DNA from: Verrucomicrobiota bacterium
Lineage (GTDB): Bacteria > Verrucomicrobiota > Verrucomicrobiia > Chthoniobacterales > Xiphinematobacteraceae
Length of the DNA: 5,749 bases
Direction: 5' to 3'
Assembly: GCA_003176035.1 (NCBI GenBank)
Contig: PSRL01000087.1
Coordinates: forward strand, 1-5,749
Shown: piece after piece, positions 1 through 5,438 of the stretch
Position numbering within the stretch: the stretch's first letter is position 1
Layout: every line of letters begins with the position of its first letter
The notes under the pieces: generated by a model
Database searches by the model: none
What the model was told of the DNA's origin: nothing
The model's input: only the letters and a program-made list of their open reading frames with translations
Program-made: the position numbers and the translations under genes

Positions 1-79
1 AAATTTTACTGTCAAAATACCCGCACACATGGATGTTTACTAGCTTAAACGCTTTTTTCAGACTCAACTAAATAGCTAC

Positions 80-214
80 ATGTTGCAAGAAACTGCCATG
101 TGGTTGGCGGCCTTTTTGCTCAGGGCTTTATCGCCCCAACCGCTCCGTATCATCCAAGATATGGCCCGGCTATTGCCTCGCGCCTGGGCCAAAAATCCTG
201 GCAACAGCATGTAA
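80..214 (+). CDS. Possible small ORF of 44 codons, unrecognised
   Basis: An ATG at 80 opens a frame ending in TAA at 214; the same frame is open upstream to base 44. The translation starts MLQETAMWLAAFLLRALSPQ and continues with amphipathic, Arg- and Leu-rich sequence (PLRIIQDMARLLPRAW) before a short NPGNSM end. The composition looks more protein-like than the surrounding shadow frames, with a hydrophobic start reminiscent of the N-terminus of a membrane-associated enzyme, but I recognise no family. There is no Shine-Dalgarno motif, and it is convergent to rpsI, with its stop inside the terminator candidate. It may be a small gene, the remnant of a truncated gene, or chance. Confidence 0.25.
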   Translation: MLQETAMWLAAFLLRALSPQPLRIIQDMARLLPRAWAKNPGNSM

Positions 215-220
215 CTGTTG
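191..220 (-). terminator. Weak intrinsic terminator candidate after rpsI
   Basis: On the minus strand, 15 bases after the rpsI stop, CAACAG (220-215) can pair with CTGTTG (207-202) over a 7-base loop; five Ts (195-191) follow after a six-base gap. The stem is short and the T-run is detached, so this is a tentative call. The next possible hairpin (GGCCC with GGGCC) lacks a T-run. Confidence 0.25.
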
Positions 221-235
221 GTTTAAAATAGCGCT

Positions 236-652
236 CTAACGCTTGGAAAATTGGAAGCGTTTGCGCGCTCCAGGTTGGCCCGCTTTTTTCCGCTCCTTCA
301 TGCGCGGATCGCGGGTCAGCATCCCCTCTTTTTTGAGAATCGCTCGATGCGAGTTGTTAACCGCGAGGAGCCCCCGTGAAATTGCTAAGCGGAGGGCGCC
401 GGCCTGCCCTACAATGCCGCCACCGTTCGCCTTTACCTCAAAGTCGAACGCATGCATTGCGTTAGTAAGCTCCAAAGGCCGCAAGATATCGTTTTGCAAC
501 GAGAGGCTTGGAAAATAGTCAACAAAATCCTTTTCATTGATTTTAATGACGCCCGTACCAGGTTTGAGCCGAATTTTTGCGACGGCGTTCTTACGACGCC
601 CAGTTGCAATAATATCTTCTATATCTTGAGGAACTGTATCTGTATCGGACAT
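236..652 (-). CDS. rpsI: 30S ribosomal protein S9
   Basis: A 138-residue S9 with the hallmark N-terminal GRRKNAVAKIRLKPGTG (18-34), the central NGGGIVGQAGALRLAISRGL (76-95), and the basic C-terminal tail ending RKRFQFSKR, whose last residues reach the decoding-site tRNA in bacterial ribosomes. A short acidic extension (about 15 residues, MSDTDTVPQDIEDII) precedes the conserved core. It follows rplM after 8 bases without a recognisable Shine-Dalgarno sequence, so it is probably translated from the same message by reinitiation. The stop is TAG at 238-236. Nothing is missing from the family core. Confidence 0.98.
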   Translation of the reverse strand: MSDTDTVPQDIEDIIATGRRKNAVAKIRLKPGTGVIKINEKDFVDYFPSLSLQNDILRPLELTNAMHAFDFEVKANGGGIVGQAGALRLAISRGLLAVNNSHRAILKKEGMLTRDPRMKERKKAGQPGARKRFQFSKR

Positions 653-660
653 ATAAAATG

Positions 661-1083
661 CTAGATAGGTTTCGGATTTTGGGCGACATGCGGATGATCG
701 CTACCGCGATAAACTTTCAATTTGCGATACACACTGCGGCCTAATTTATTATGAGGCAACATACCGCGCACGGCGTGCTCAATCAGAAGTTCCGGTCGGC
801 GTTTCCGTCGATCGCGAAAAGACTCCGATTTATGGCCTCCCACATAACCCGAAAAACTCATGTAGCTCTTGGCAATTTCCTTTTTTCCACCCACTTCTAC
901 CTCCCCGGCATTGATCACGACAACAAAATCACCGGTATCCACGTGAGGTGTGAAAATTGGTTTGTGCTTTCCTCTTAGCAACTTAGCCGCTTTTACAGCA
1001 ACATGCCCCAGATGCTGATCCTTCGCGTCGATCACCCACCAGGCGCGCTCAACTTCTTCAGCTTTGGCAGAATAGGTACTCAT
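661..1083 (-). CDS. rplM: 50S ribosomal protein L13
   Basis: A full-length 140-residue L13, the usual bacterial size. Diagnostic segments are TYSAKAEEVERAWWVIDA (3-20), RGKHKPIFTPHVDTGDFVVV (37-56) and GMLPHNKLGRSVYRKLKVY (107-125), ending in a HPHVAQNPKPI tail. L13 binds 23S rRNA and is an early assembly protein of the large subunit. It is paired with rpsI 8 bases downstream, the standard bacterial order. No clear Shine-Dalgarno sequence precedes the ATG; the short A/T-rich leader (TTTTGTTAA before ATG) suggests initiation on an unstructured leader. A good promoter lies just upstream, so the pair can be expressed separately from the respiratory operon that points into it. Confidence 0.98.
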   Translation of the reverse strand: MSTYSAKAEEVERAWWVIDAKDQHLGHVAVKAAKLLRGKHKPIFTPHVDTGDFVVVINAGEVEVGGKKEIAKSYMSFSGYVGGHKSESFRDRRKRRPELLIEHAVRGMLPHNKLGRSVYRKLKVYRGSDHPHVAQNPKPI

Positions 1084-1109
1084 TTAACAAAATACAGAGT
1101 GAATGGGAA

Positions 1110-1137
1110 ATAGTAATGACCCCTGAGAATGTGTCAA
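1110..1137 (-). promoter_or_regulatory. Sigma70-type promoter for rplM-rpsI
   Basis: On the minus strand a perfect -35 box TTGACA (1137-1132) is followed after 16 bases by TACTAT (1115-1110), a four-of-six match to the -10 consensus. Transcription would start near 1103, leaving a leader of about 20 bases before the rplM ATG at 1083. Position, orientation and spacing all fit; this is a pattern match only. Confidence 0.6.
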
Positions 1138-1155
1138 TCGCGAATTGCTGCAAGC

Positions 1156-1318
1156 TATAGCGAAACCTCTATAAAATGGGAGCACCTTTGTGGGTCTTTT
1201 TTCCTCAGTCATTGTTGCAAAAGCAAGTCCCTCTCATGGATATGGCCTTCCTTTTGCGCCGCACCCGAAGATAAAATACCATCCGATTTGTCATCATTTT
1301 GTAGGGGTTTTCGCTATA
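1156..1318. repeat. Imperfect inverted repeat, arms of 23 and 24 bases around a 116-base centre
   Basis: The left arm (1156-1178) begins TATAGCGAAACC and ends TATAAAATG. The reverse complement of the right arm (1295-1318) begins TATAGCGAAAACC and ends TACAAAATG. With one single-base gap, about 21 of 24 positions match. The similarity stops sharply at both ends of each arm. A transcript through the region could form a long stem; alternatively these are two oppositely oriented copies of a binding site or the ends of a small non-autonomous element. The whole structure lies upstream of the rplM promoter candidate. Confidence 0.6.
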
Positions 1319-1340
1319 CGACTGGCGATATCTTCGTCAG

Positions 1341-1382
1341 CATGTGATGGGCAAGGCTTCATGTGATGTTTTGCTTGAAGCC
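1341..1382. repeat. Direct repeat CATGTGATG plus 7-bp hairpin downstream of the respiratory operon
   Basis: CATGTGATG occurs at 1341-1349 and again at 1360-1368. Overlapping the second copy, GGCTTCA (1355-1361) can pair with TGAAGCC (1376-1382) across a 14-base loop. Read on the minus strand this lies about 90 bases after the cytochrome stop. No T-run follows on that strand, so it is not a standard intrinsic terminator, though it could stabilise the 3' end of the message. Both features are short enough to be chance. Confidence 0.3.
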
Positions 1383-1467
1383 GAGGTGCTGATCCGCCAT
1401 GCCCCGGGCTCGCTGTTTTTCCTGCTTTTACTTTCTAATTTCCAGAATCATACGGTGATTTGTCGAT

Positions 1468-2067
1468 TTATTGCAAAGAACGGGGCAATTTTTCCAATTC
1501 ATTCCAGGTCCAAGGCTCCACACGAAATGAGATGTTTTTACGAAGAAATGAAACTTCTTCCGCGGTCACCGGAGAACCGCGGTTTGCCCAAGCGGAACGG
1601 ATATAGGAAAGCACCGCTGCGATTTCCGCATCTGAAAGATGGTTCCACGCAGGCATGTTGCCATTGTAAACAAGCCCCCTGACAGTCACCGGCCCCTGTA
1701 GTCCATACAGCAAGATCGCTACAAGTTGTGTGCGTGTGTGCTGCTCCTTTTCTCCTAATACCCATTCACTGTTCACCAGCGGAGGATATTGGGAGGGAAT
1801 TCCCAGACCGGTCGTCTGATGGCAAATGGCACAGTTTGCTTCGAAAACCCGTCTTCCCAAACGCATGGGGTCATTCAGATCGCTTGCCGTCAGCGGGAGG
1901 GTATCTATAGATGCGTCAGAAACGTCGCTGCGGAAGGCCGCCACATGGGAGAAGAAGGTGATCCCCGCCCAACAAATGAGAAGCAGTGAACCGATGGAAA
2001 ACCAAAATGGTACGGTACCCGCTGAAGAGGGCGACTCTTTCTCCCTTTTGGTTGAATCAAGCGTCAT
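1468..2067 (-). CDS. Membrane-anchored monohaem cytochrome c, last gene of the respiratory operon
   Basis: A 199-residue protein with a hydrophilic, probably cytoplasmic N-terminus (1-19), one membrane helix (about 21-40), a linker, and a class I cytochrome c domain. The haem motif is CAICH (79-83) within VFEANCAICHQTTGLGIPSQYPPL, and VYNGNMPAW (133-141) gives Met138 as candidate axial ligand; LSDAEIAAVLSYIRSAW (144-160) is the usual C-terminal helix of the fold. The domain resembles cytochrome modules fused or adjacent to oxidases in this type of cluster, and by position it takes the place of CcoP, although it has one haem and not two. The start at 2067 overlaps the preceding stop as ATGA; an upstream frame extension to 2115 is inside the CcoO-like gene and adds no recognisable sequence. 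A weak AAGGG lies about 11 bases before the ATG. The gene ends with TAA at 1470-1468, and no clear intrinsic terminator follows. Confidence 0.88.
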   Translation of the reverse strand: MTLDSTKREKESPSSAGTVPFWFSIGSLLLICWAGITFFSHVAAFRSDVSDASIDTLPLTASDLNDPMRLGRRVFEANCAICHQTTGLGIPSQYPPLVNSEWVLGEKEQHTRTQLVAILLYGLQGPVTVRGLVYNGNMPAWNHLSDAEIAAVLSYIRSAWANRGSPVTAEEVSFLRKNISFRVEPWTWNELEKLPRSLQ

Positions 2068-2651
2068 TCGTTGGAACCCTTCGACTTCAGCGACAGGAGG
2101 TATGCGACAAGGCACTCCGCCTCATAAGTCGGAATTACTTGGTACCCGATTGGCAAACGGAAACGATCAGGCAATTTCAAAGCTTGGCTAGATTCCGCCC
2201 CCTGGATCTTCTCAATTCGATATAAGAACGCATAACGGGGCATCATTCTCGCACCTCCCGAGGCATAAAGAAGACGATGAACAGCCGTGGGGTCTTGCTG
2301 ACGAAGGGCGTAATTGGAGAGGTCCGGTCCTATTCGCAAGGAACCAGGAAAGTACGTTGGATGAGCAAGGGTATCACGCAGTAAGGAACCGCGGCTTCCC
2401 CAATGTCGCGCGATATCCGCGGGAGTAAAAGAGGATTGCCGAATTTGCTGTGTATGGCATGCAGCGCAGCCTAAGGTGCCGTAAACGCGCATTCCTGTTA
2501 AGGCCATGCCGGAAAGAGGTAATGGCAAGGTGCCGGGTCCCTCTGTATTCCGCAGGGGTTTTAACCTTCCAAAGACAAAAACAGAAGGAATACAGAGAGC
2601 AGCCCAAGAAAGCGCTATGATGGAGAAGAGGAGCAGCACCATCTTTTTCAT
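2064..2651 (-). CDS. Membrane-anchored monohaem cytochrome c, CcoO-like (cbb3 subunit II type)
   Basis: A 195-residue protein with an N-terminal uncleaved anchor (about residues 4-27) followed by a periplasmic cytochrome c domain. The haem c site is CAACH (62-66) in the context VYGTLGCAACHTQQIR, which matches the CcoO pattern VY...GC..CHSQ.IR. Further CcoO-like marks are HWGSRG (83-88), HPTYFPGSLRIGPDLSN (97-113) and RMMPRYAFLY (135-144), where Met136 or Met137 is the candidate axial ligand (SKMPAY in CcoO). In cbb3 oxidases CcoO takes electrons from a donor cytochrome and feeds the low-spin haem of CcoN; here the CcoN-like partner seems to lack that haem. The start at 2651 forms TGATG with the preceding stop and has a modest AGGA about ten bases upstream. 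A frame extension to 2732 is rejected because it lies inside the CcoN-like gene and would precede the anchor. Confidence 0.88.
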   Translation of the reverse strand: MKKMVLLLFSIIALSWAALCIPSVFVFGRLKPLRNTEGPGTLPLPLSGMALTGMRVYGTLGCAACHTQQIRQSSFTPADIARHWGSRGSLLRDTLAHPTYFPGSLRIGPDLSNYALRQQDPTAVHRLLYASGGARMMPRYAFLYRIEKIQGAESSQALKLPDRFRLPIGYQVIPTYEAECLVAYLLSLKSKGSNE

Positions 2652-3961
2652 CAATGTTCCTGGTTTGAAAGGTGTAAAAGTCGGAGGCTGTGGCGTAAAA
2701 AAATAATTTGTGCCGCAAAAAATATCCCCCACCCCACATCAGCAAGACAGCGCCAAGGAAAAGCGGCCTGAATGGAGGCTGAAAATGGAAGTGAGGGGTT
2801 GTTTAATAAAATGCCCTGAACAATGCCTGCAATGGCGAGCGACAACGCAACAATGGCAAGTCCCGCGCGGTGCAGATGAAAGTGCCAAAAAATTGCCCTT
2901 TCACGAGGCCATTGGCGAAAAAGCAAACGAGGAACAAAATAGTAAATCACCGCACAAAAAATGGAGGTGAGAAATCCATATCGCATGAGAAATGCCTGCG
3001 AGGTGACAAAGTCTGTAAATTGTAGGAACGCACCGCCCGTCTTTGAATAAAGGACGATGCCTTGAAGAGCGCTCAGGATAAACAGATGTGCACCAAGTAT
3101 CGTGAACCGCAGCGCCGGATTGGATTTCAAGGAAATCGAAAACCGTTTTGGGGTATCGCAGAGATTTTTCCAAATTACGACAAGAGGTATCCAAAGGAGA
3201 AGGTTTGCGGAAGTTCCAGCAGCACTTATCCAAGCCGGAAGGGCTCCACCGGCAGTTGTACGCAGTGCTGCCCAAAAATTCACGCCATAAAATGCCCAAA
3301 ATCCCGCGGGTGCGATTTGCTCTTCCCGGAGAGGGCTATTCAGGATTTTTTTAACTAGGTAGTAGGCAAATCCCAAGGCTGCACCCCCAAGCCAAAGCCA
3401 AAGAAATCCTTCATGGAACCATGCTTCAACCGGAAGCCGCGCAGCCCCTCTTAAGACCCCCGGTCTCAAGAGGGTCCCCGCTGTAAAAAGAAGCCACGGA
3501 AAAAGGATCGCCCCCCCCACAAACCAACGCTGGGCAAGGGTTGGAAATTGCTGATTTTTCCAACAGGTTTGCAAGATTGGGAAACAGAAAAAAAGGGCAA
3601 TTAGCAAAAGGAAAAAATTCAGTGCTGCGGGAAGCAGCGGCATGAGAATTACTTGACCAGATAAAATGAGAAAAACGCCCACCGCTATCGCGAGGTTCCA
3701 AAAAAAAGCGAGGAGCGCTATGCCTTGAAGAGGCGGAACATTGCAAACTCGAAATCCCGCGACGAAGGCAATATTACATCCCCAACCGTAGAGGAAGGAT
3801 ACCTCCGCGGCAGCATCCACCCGCCCGAAGGTCAGCCAAAAAGCGGCAAACCGGGGAAAAACAAGTTCGATGCCACGCACTTGTTGAAAAACACAACTGA
3901 GAAATAGCCAGATGAGCGCGCTTGTGAATAAAACAAGCTCTCCCCGGTTCGCACCTCTCAT
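2651..3961 (-). CDS. CcoN-like haem-copper oxidase subunit I homologue lacking all canonical metal ligands
   Basis: A 436-residue protein with about twelve predicted membrane helices, somewhat shorter than usual CcoN (about 470-550 residues). Landmarks align by eye with cbb3 subunit I: FGRVDAAAEV (45-54) against FGR-x-RP-x-HTNAV; AWFHEGFLW...YYLVKK (180-205) against WWYGHNAV...YYFVPK; FWAALRTTAGGALPAW (229-244) against IWAGPHHLHYTALPDW; FTDFVTSQAFLMRYGF (315-330) against YTDWTIGHVHSGALGW; YYFVPRL (340-346); FWHFHLHRAG (358-367) against SWHFWLATLG. At the ligand positions it has Ala52 (low-spin haem b), Glu184, Arg234 and Thr235 (CuB), Gln322 (haem b3) and Phe324 (second low-spin haem ligand); the Tyr position is Asn228. 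It should therefore bind neither haem b nor copper in the normal way and is unlikely to reduce oxygen. The frame is continuous, without frameshift or internal stop. It overlaps its neighbours as ATGA (upstream) and TGATG (downstream). Automatic annotation would probably call it cbb3 subunit I. A structural or electron-transfer-platform role with ACIII is inference. Confidence 0.85.
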   Translation of the reverse strand: MRGANRGELVLFTSALIWLFLSCVFQQVRGIELVFPRFAAFWLTFGRVDAAAEVSFLYGWGCNIAFVAGFRVCNVPPLQGIALLAFFWNLAIAVGVFLILSGQVILMPLLPAALNFFLLLIALFFCFPILQTCWKNQQFPTLAQRWFVGGAILFPWLLFTAGTLLRPGVLRGAARLPVEAWFHEGFLWLWLGGAALGFAYYLVKKILNSPLREEQIAPAGFWAFYGVNFWAALRTTAGGALPAWISAAGTSANLLLWIPLVVIWKNLCDTPKRFSISLKSNPALRFTILGAHLFILSALQGIVLYSKTGGAFLQFTDFVTSQAFLMRYGFLTSIFCAVIYYFVPRLLFRQWPRERAIFWHFHLHRAGLAIVALSLAIAGIVQGILLNNPSLPFSASIQAAFPWRCLADVGWGIFFAAQIIFLRHSLRLLHLSNQEH

Positions 3962-4296
3962 GGAGGGACTTCAGTCACAGAAACAGGAACAAACGGAAAA
4001 GAAGCGGCTGAGGGATGGGGCGGGGTGGCATGGAGCCTCTGTTCTTCGAGCTTCATAGCCTGGCTAATGGGAATTCGAACCCAGCCTTTGGATCGGTCTA
4101 CCCACCCGTAAGATTCCAACCGCTGGCGATCTTTTTCCCGGAGGAGTTTCAATGTGTTCAAACGGTAAAGCGCCGCCGTATCGGTTTTAGGATCGGTGAG
4201 GGCAAACAGAAGCCAACTGGCTAATGCGAAGATGCCGGCACAGATGAGCGGTGGAACGATGGTGGATTTATAGGTTTGCGTGGGCGTTTTCATCAT
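3958..4296 (-). CDS. Small single-helix membrane protein with YGWVDRSKGWVRIPI motif, respiratory operon
   Basis: A 112-residue protein with one membrane helix at about residues 12-34, a charged linker rich in Arg, Lys and Glu (45-62), a conserved-looking core SYGWVDRSKGWVRIPISQAM (62-81), and a Pro/Ala/Val-rich tail (90-112). From memory, a motif of the form YGWVD..KG.VRIPI..AM recurs in short membrane proteins beside cytochrome oxidase, SCO or ACIII genes in several phyla; I cannot verify this here and know no assigned function. The N-terminal positive charge suggests an inside-out anchor with the motif domain on the periplasmic side, where it could contact cytochromes or assist assembly. 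It overlaps ActF upstream (ATGA at 4296-4293) and the CcoN-like gene downstream (ATGA at 3961-3958). The first two codons are both ATG, so the start is uncertain by one residue. It could be an ACIII accessory subunit or a subunit of the oxidase-like module. The gene is certain, the function unknown. Confidence 0.85.
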   Translation of the reverse strand: MMKTPTQTYKSTIVPPLICAGIFALASWLLFALTDPKTDTAALYRLNTLKLLREKDRQRLESYGWVDRSKGWVRIPISQAMKLEEQRLHATPPHPSAASFPFVPVSVTEVPP

Positions 4297-5438
4297 TGAT
4301 CAATGAGTGAAAGACATTCCTGAAGGCGGTGATCTAAAATAGGCCAAAGAGGGTATCGGCCCAGCCTCATTAAGAAAATAAATGTGAGTGTTCCTCCCAC
4401 GGCAGACAAGCTCACCAATAAGGACAATGCGGTGAAAAACCAATTTCCATGTAGCGGAGGCAAGATGATCCAGCAAAATTCTACGAACTGCATGAGCACG
4501 AGCCATCCGGCTACGAGGGCCAACCATTTCGGCCGCATCTTGGTGGAACGCGGAAGTAAAAAAAGAAACGGTATGAGGAAATGCCCAACTACCAGCACCC
4601 ATCCGGCGTATGAGGCCAATCCGTAAGAGCGAATCTGAAAAAATGAGTTTTCAGTCGGTAAATTTCCGTACCAAATGATGAGATATTGGCCGAAGGCAAG
4701 GTATCCCCAAAAGAGTGTCAGCGCAAAAAGCAATTTACCAAACAGATGGAAATGGTCCGCTTTTATATTTCCATTAAAGCTCGGCAATAACCAAATGACA
4801 ATCAAGATCGTTAACGCCAAACTGGAAAGGGCTGCTCCGGAAAAGATATAGATCGGCCAAATTGCCGAAACCCATCCTCCCTGCAAGGACATCCAAGCCA
4901 AGATGGAAATGAGCGAAAAGCCGATGGCAAATACGGGGAGGCTCATAAACGTCAGCCGTCGATACACCTTTGCTTCGCTTCCATTGTCGTCGTCTCTCAG
5001 AGAGGCCCGACGCAGCGACTGCGCCGAGATGATCAGCACCAGAAGAGACCCCACTAGAAGGATGCAGGGAAGCAGAGGTAAGAGCCAGCCGCTAGCGAAT
5101 ATCGGGGAGCAGATTTTGGAGTATAAGAAAAACAAGGGGATGCTCAAGATGAACAAGGGGAGAAGCAGACATGCCTCATGTTCCCAAATTCTTCGGATTA
5201 TCACACTCCACGCTGCATCGACCGCATGGTGAAGTAGTATCCAAAAAAGAGCGCCCATCGCCAATATGCCAAAAAAGGAAAGGACCGTAAAATAGGCAGG
5301 GCCGAAATCCACTGGCTTCCACAGGGCCAAGGCCAGGCAGAGAGGCCAGCCGATAATAGCCAAAAAAATCGTGATGACAGGCAGCCATCCTACGAGACGG
5401 TAGTTCAGAAAGTATTGGGGGCATTCGGATCGCTTCAT
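4293..5438 (-). CDS. actF: Alternative complex III membrane subunit ActF (quinol:cytochrome c oxidoreductase)
   Basis: A 381-residue, very hydrophobic protein with about ten predicted membrane helices (roughly residues 15-40, 50-72, 88-106, 116-139, 164-184, 190-218, 234-256, 274-296, 304-327, 333-357), which fits the ActF family in length and topology. Family-like signatures visible are HHAVDAAWSVIIRR (70-83), the HLFGKLLFALTLFWGYLAF stretch (231-249), QYLIIWYGNLP (251-261), and VGHFLIPFLFLLPRSTK (284-300). ActF is one of the two NrfD-related integral membrane subunits of ACIII, which oxidises menaquinol in the cytoplasmic membrane without Rieske or cytochrome b subunits. The start at 5438 is chosen because its ATG overlaps the ActE stop as ATGA; the frame stays open upstream to an ATG at 5537, but that would overlap the cytochrome by about 100 bases. 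No Shine-Dalgarno motif precedes it, so translation probably depends on coupling. The helix-6 entry reads SLQGGWVSAIW where I would expect an acidic or Pro-His-Trp type sequence, a mild divergence. Confidence 0.9.
   Translation of the reverse strand: MKRSECPQYFLNYRLVGWLPVITIFLAIIGWPLCLALALWKPVDFGPAYFTVLSFFGILAMGALFWILLHHAVDAAWSVIIRRIWEHEACLLLPLFILSIPLFFLYSKICSPIFASGWLLPLLPCILLVGSLLVLIISAQSLRRASLRDDDNGSEAKVYRRLTFMSLPVFAIGFSLISILAWMSLQGGWVSAIWPIYIFSGAALSSLALTILIVIWLLPSFNGNIKADHFHLFGKLLFALTLFWGYLAFGQYLIIWYGNLPTENSFFQIRSYGLASYAGWVLVVGHFLIPFLFLLPRSTKMRPKWLALVAGWLVLMQFVEFCWIILPPLHGNWFFTALSLLVSLSAVGGTLTFIFLMRLGRYPLWPILDHRLQECLSLIDQ

Larger units (their letters stand above)
1084..1467. other. Intergenic gap between respiratory operon and rplM
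   Basis: No gene is convincing in these 384 bases on either strand. An open frame on the plus strand (1129-1347, 72 codons) gives a low-complexity, Ser/Cys-rich translation that I do not recognise. No tRNA-like T-arm or CCA end was found by eye. The gap contains the rplM promoter candidate, a long imperfect inverted repeat and a small hairpin flanked by a direct repeat, listed separately. It is unusually long next to an operon whose genes all overlap, so it could hold a small RNA or the decayed remains of a gene. Confidence 0.6.

Noticed and set aside
10..15. TTGACA on the minus strand at the left edge as a promoter -35 box
   Set aside because: The matching -10 box would lie at or beyond the window edge, so it cannot be supported.
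1084..1467. tRNA or known small RNA in the intergenic gap
   Set aside because: No T-arm consensus, acceptor stem pairing or CCA end was found by eye on either strand.
1344..1682. Plus-strand open frame of 112 codons at the end of the cytochrome c gene
   Set aside because: Most of it is antisense to the well-supported cytochrome c and its translation resembles no protein family.
1826..2191. Plus-strand open frame of 121 codons
   Set aside because: Entirely antisense to the two cytochrome c genes with intact CxxCH motifs.
2652..2732. Upstream start for the CcoO-like cytochrome at 2732
   Set aside because: The extra 27 codons lie inside the CcoN-like gene and precede a clean N-terminal anchor that begins at the ATG at 2651.
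2651..3961. Reading the CcoN-like gene as a frameshifted or decaying oxidase gene
   Set aside because: The frame is continuous over 436 codons, conserved landmarks between ligand sites remain in register, and both ends overlap neighbours precisely.
2651..3961. Simple annotation as functional cbb3 cytochrome oxidase subunit I
   Set aside because: None of the six canonical metal-ligand histidines is present at the aligned positions.
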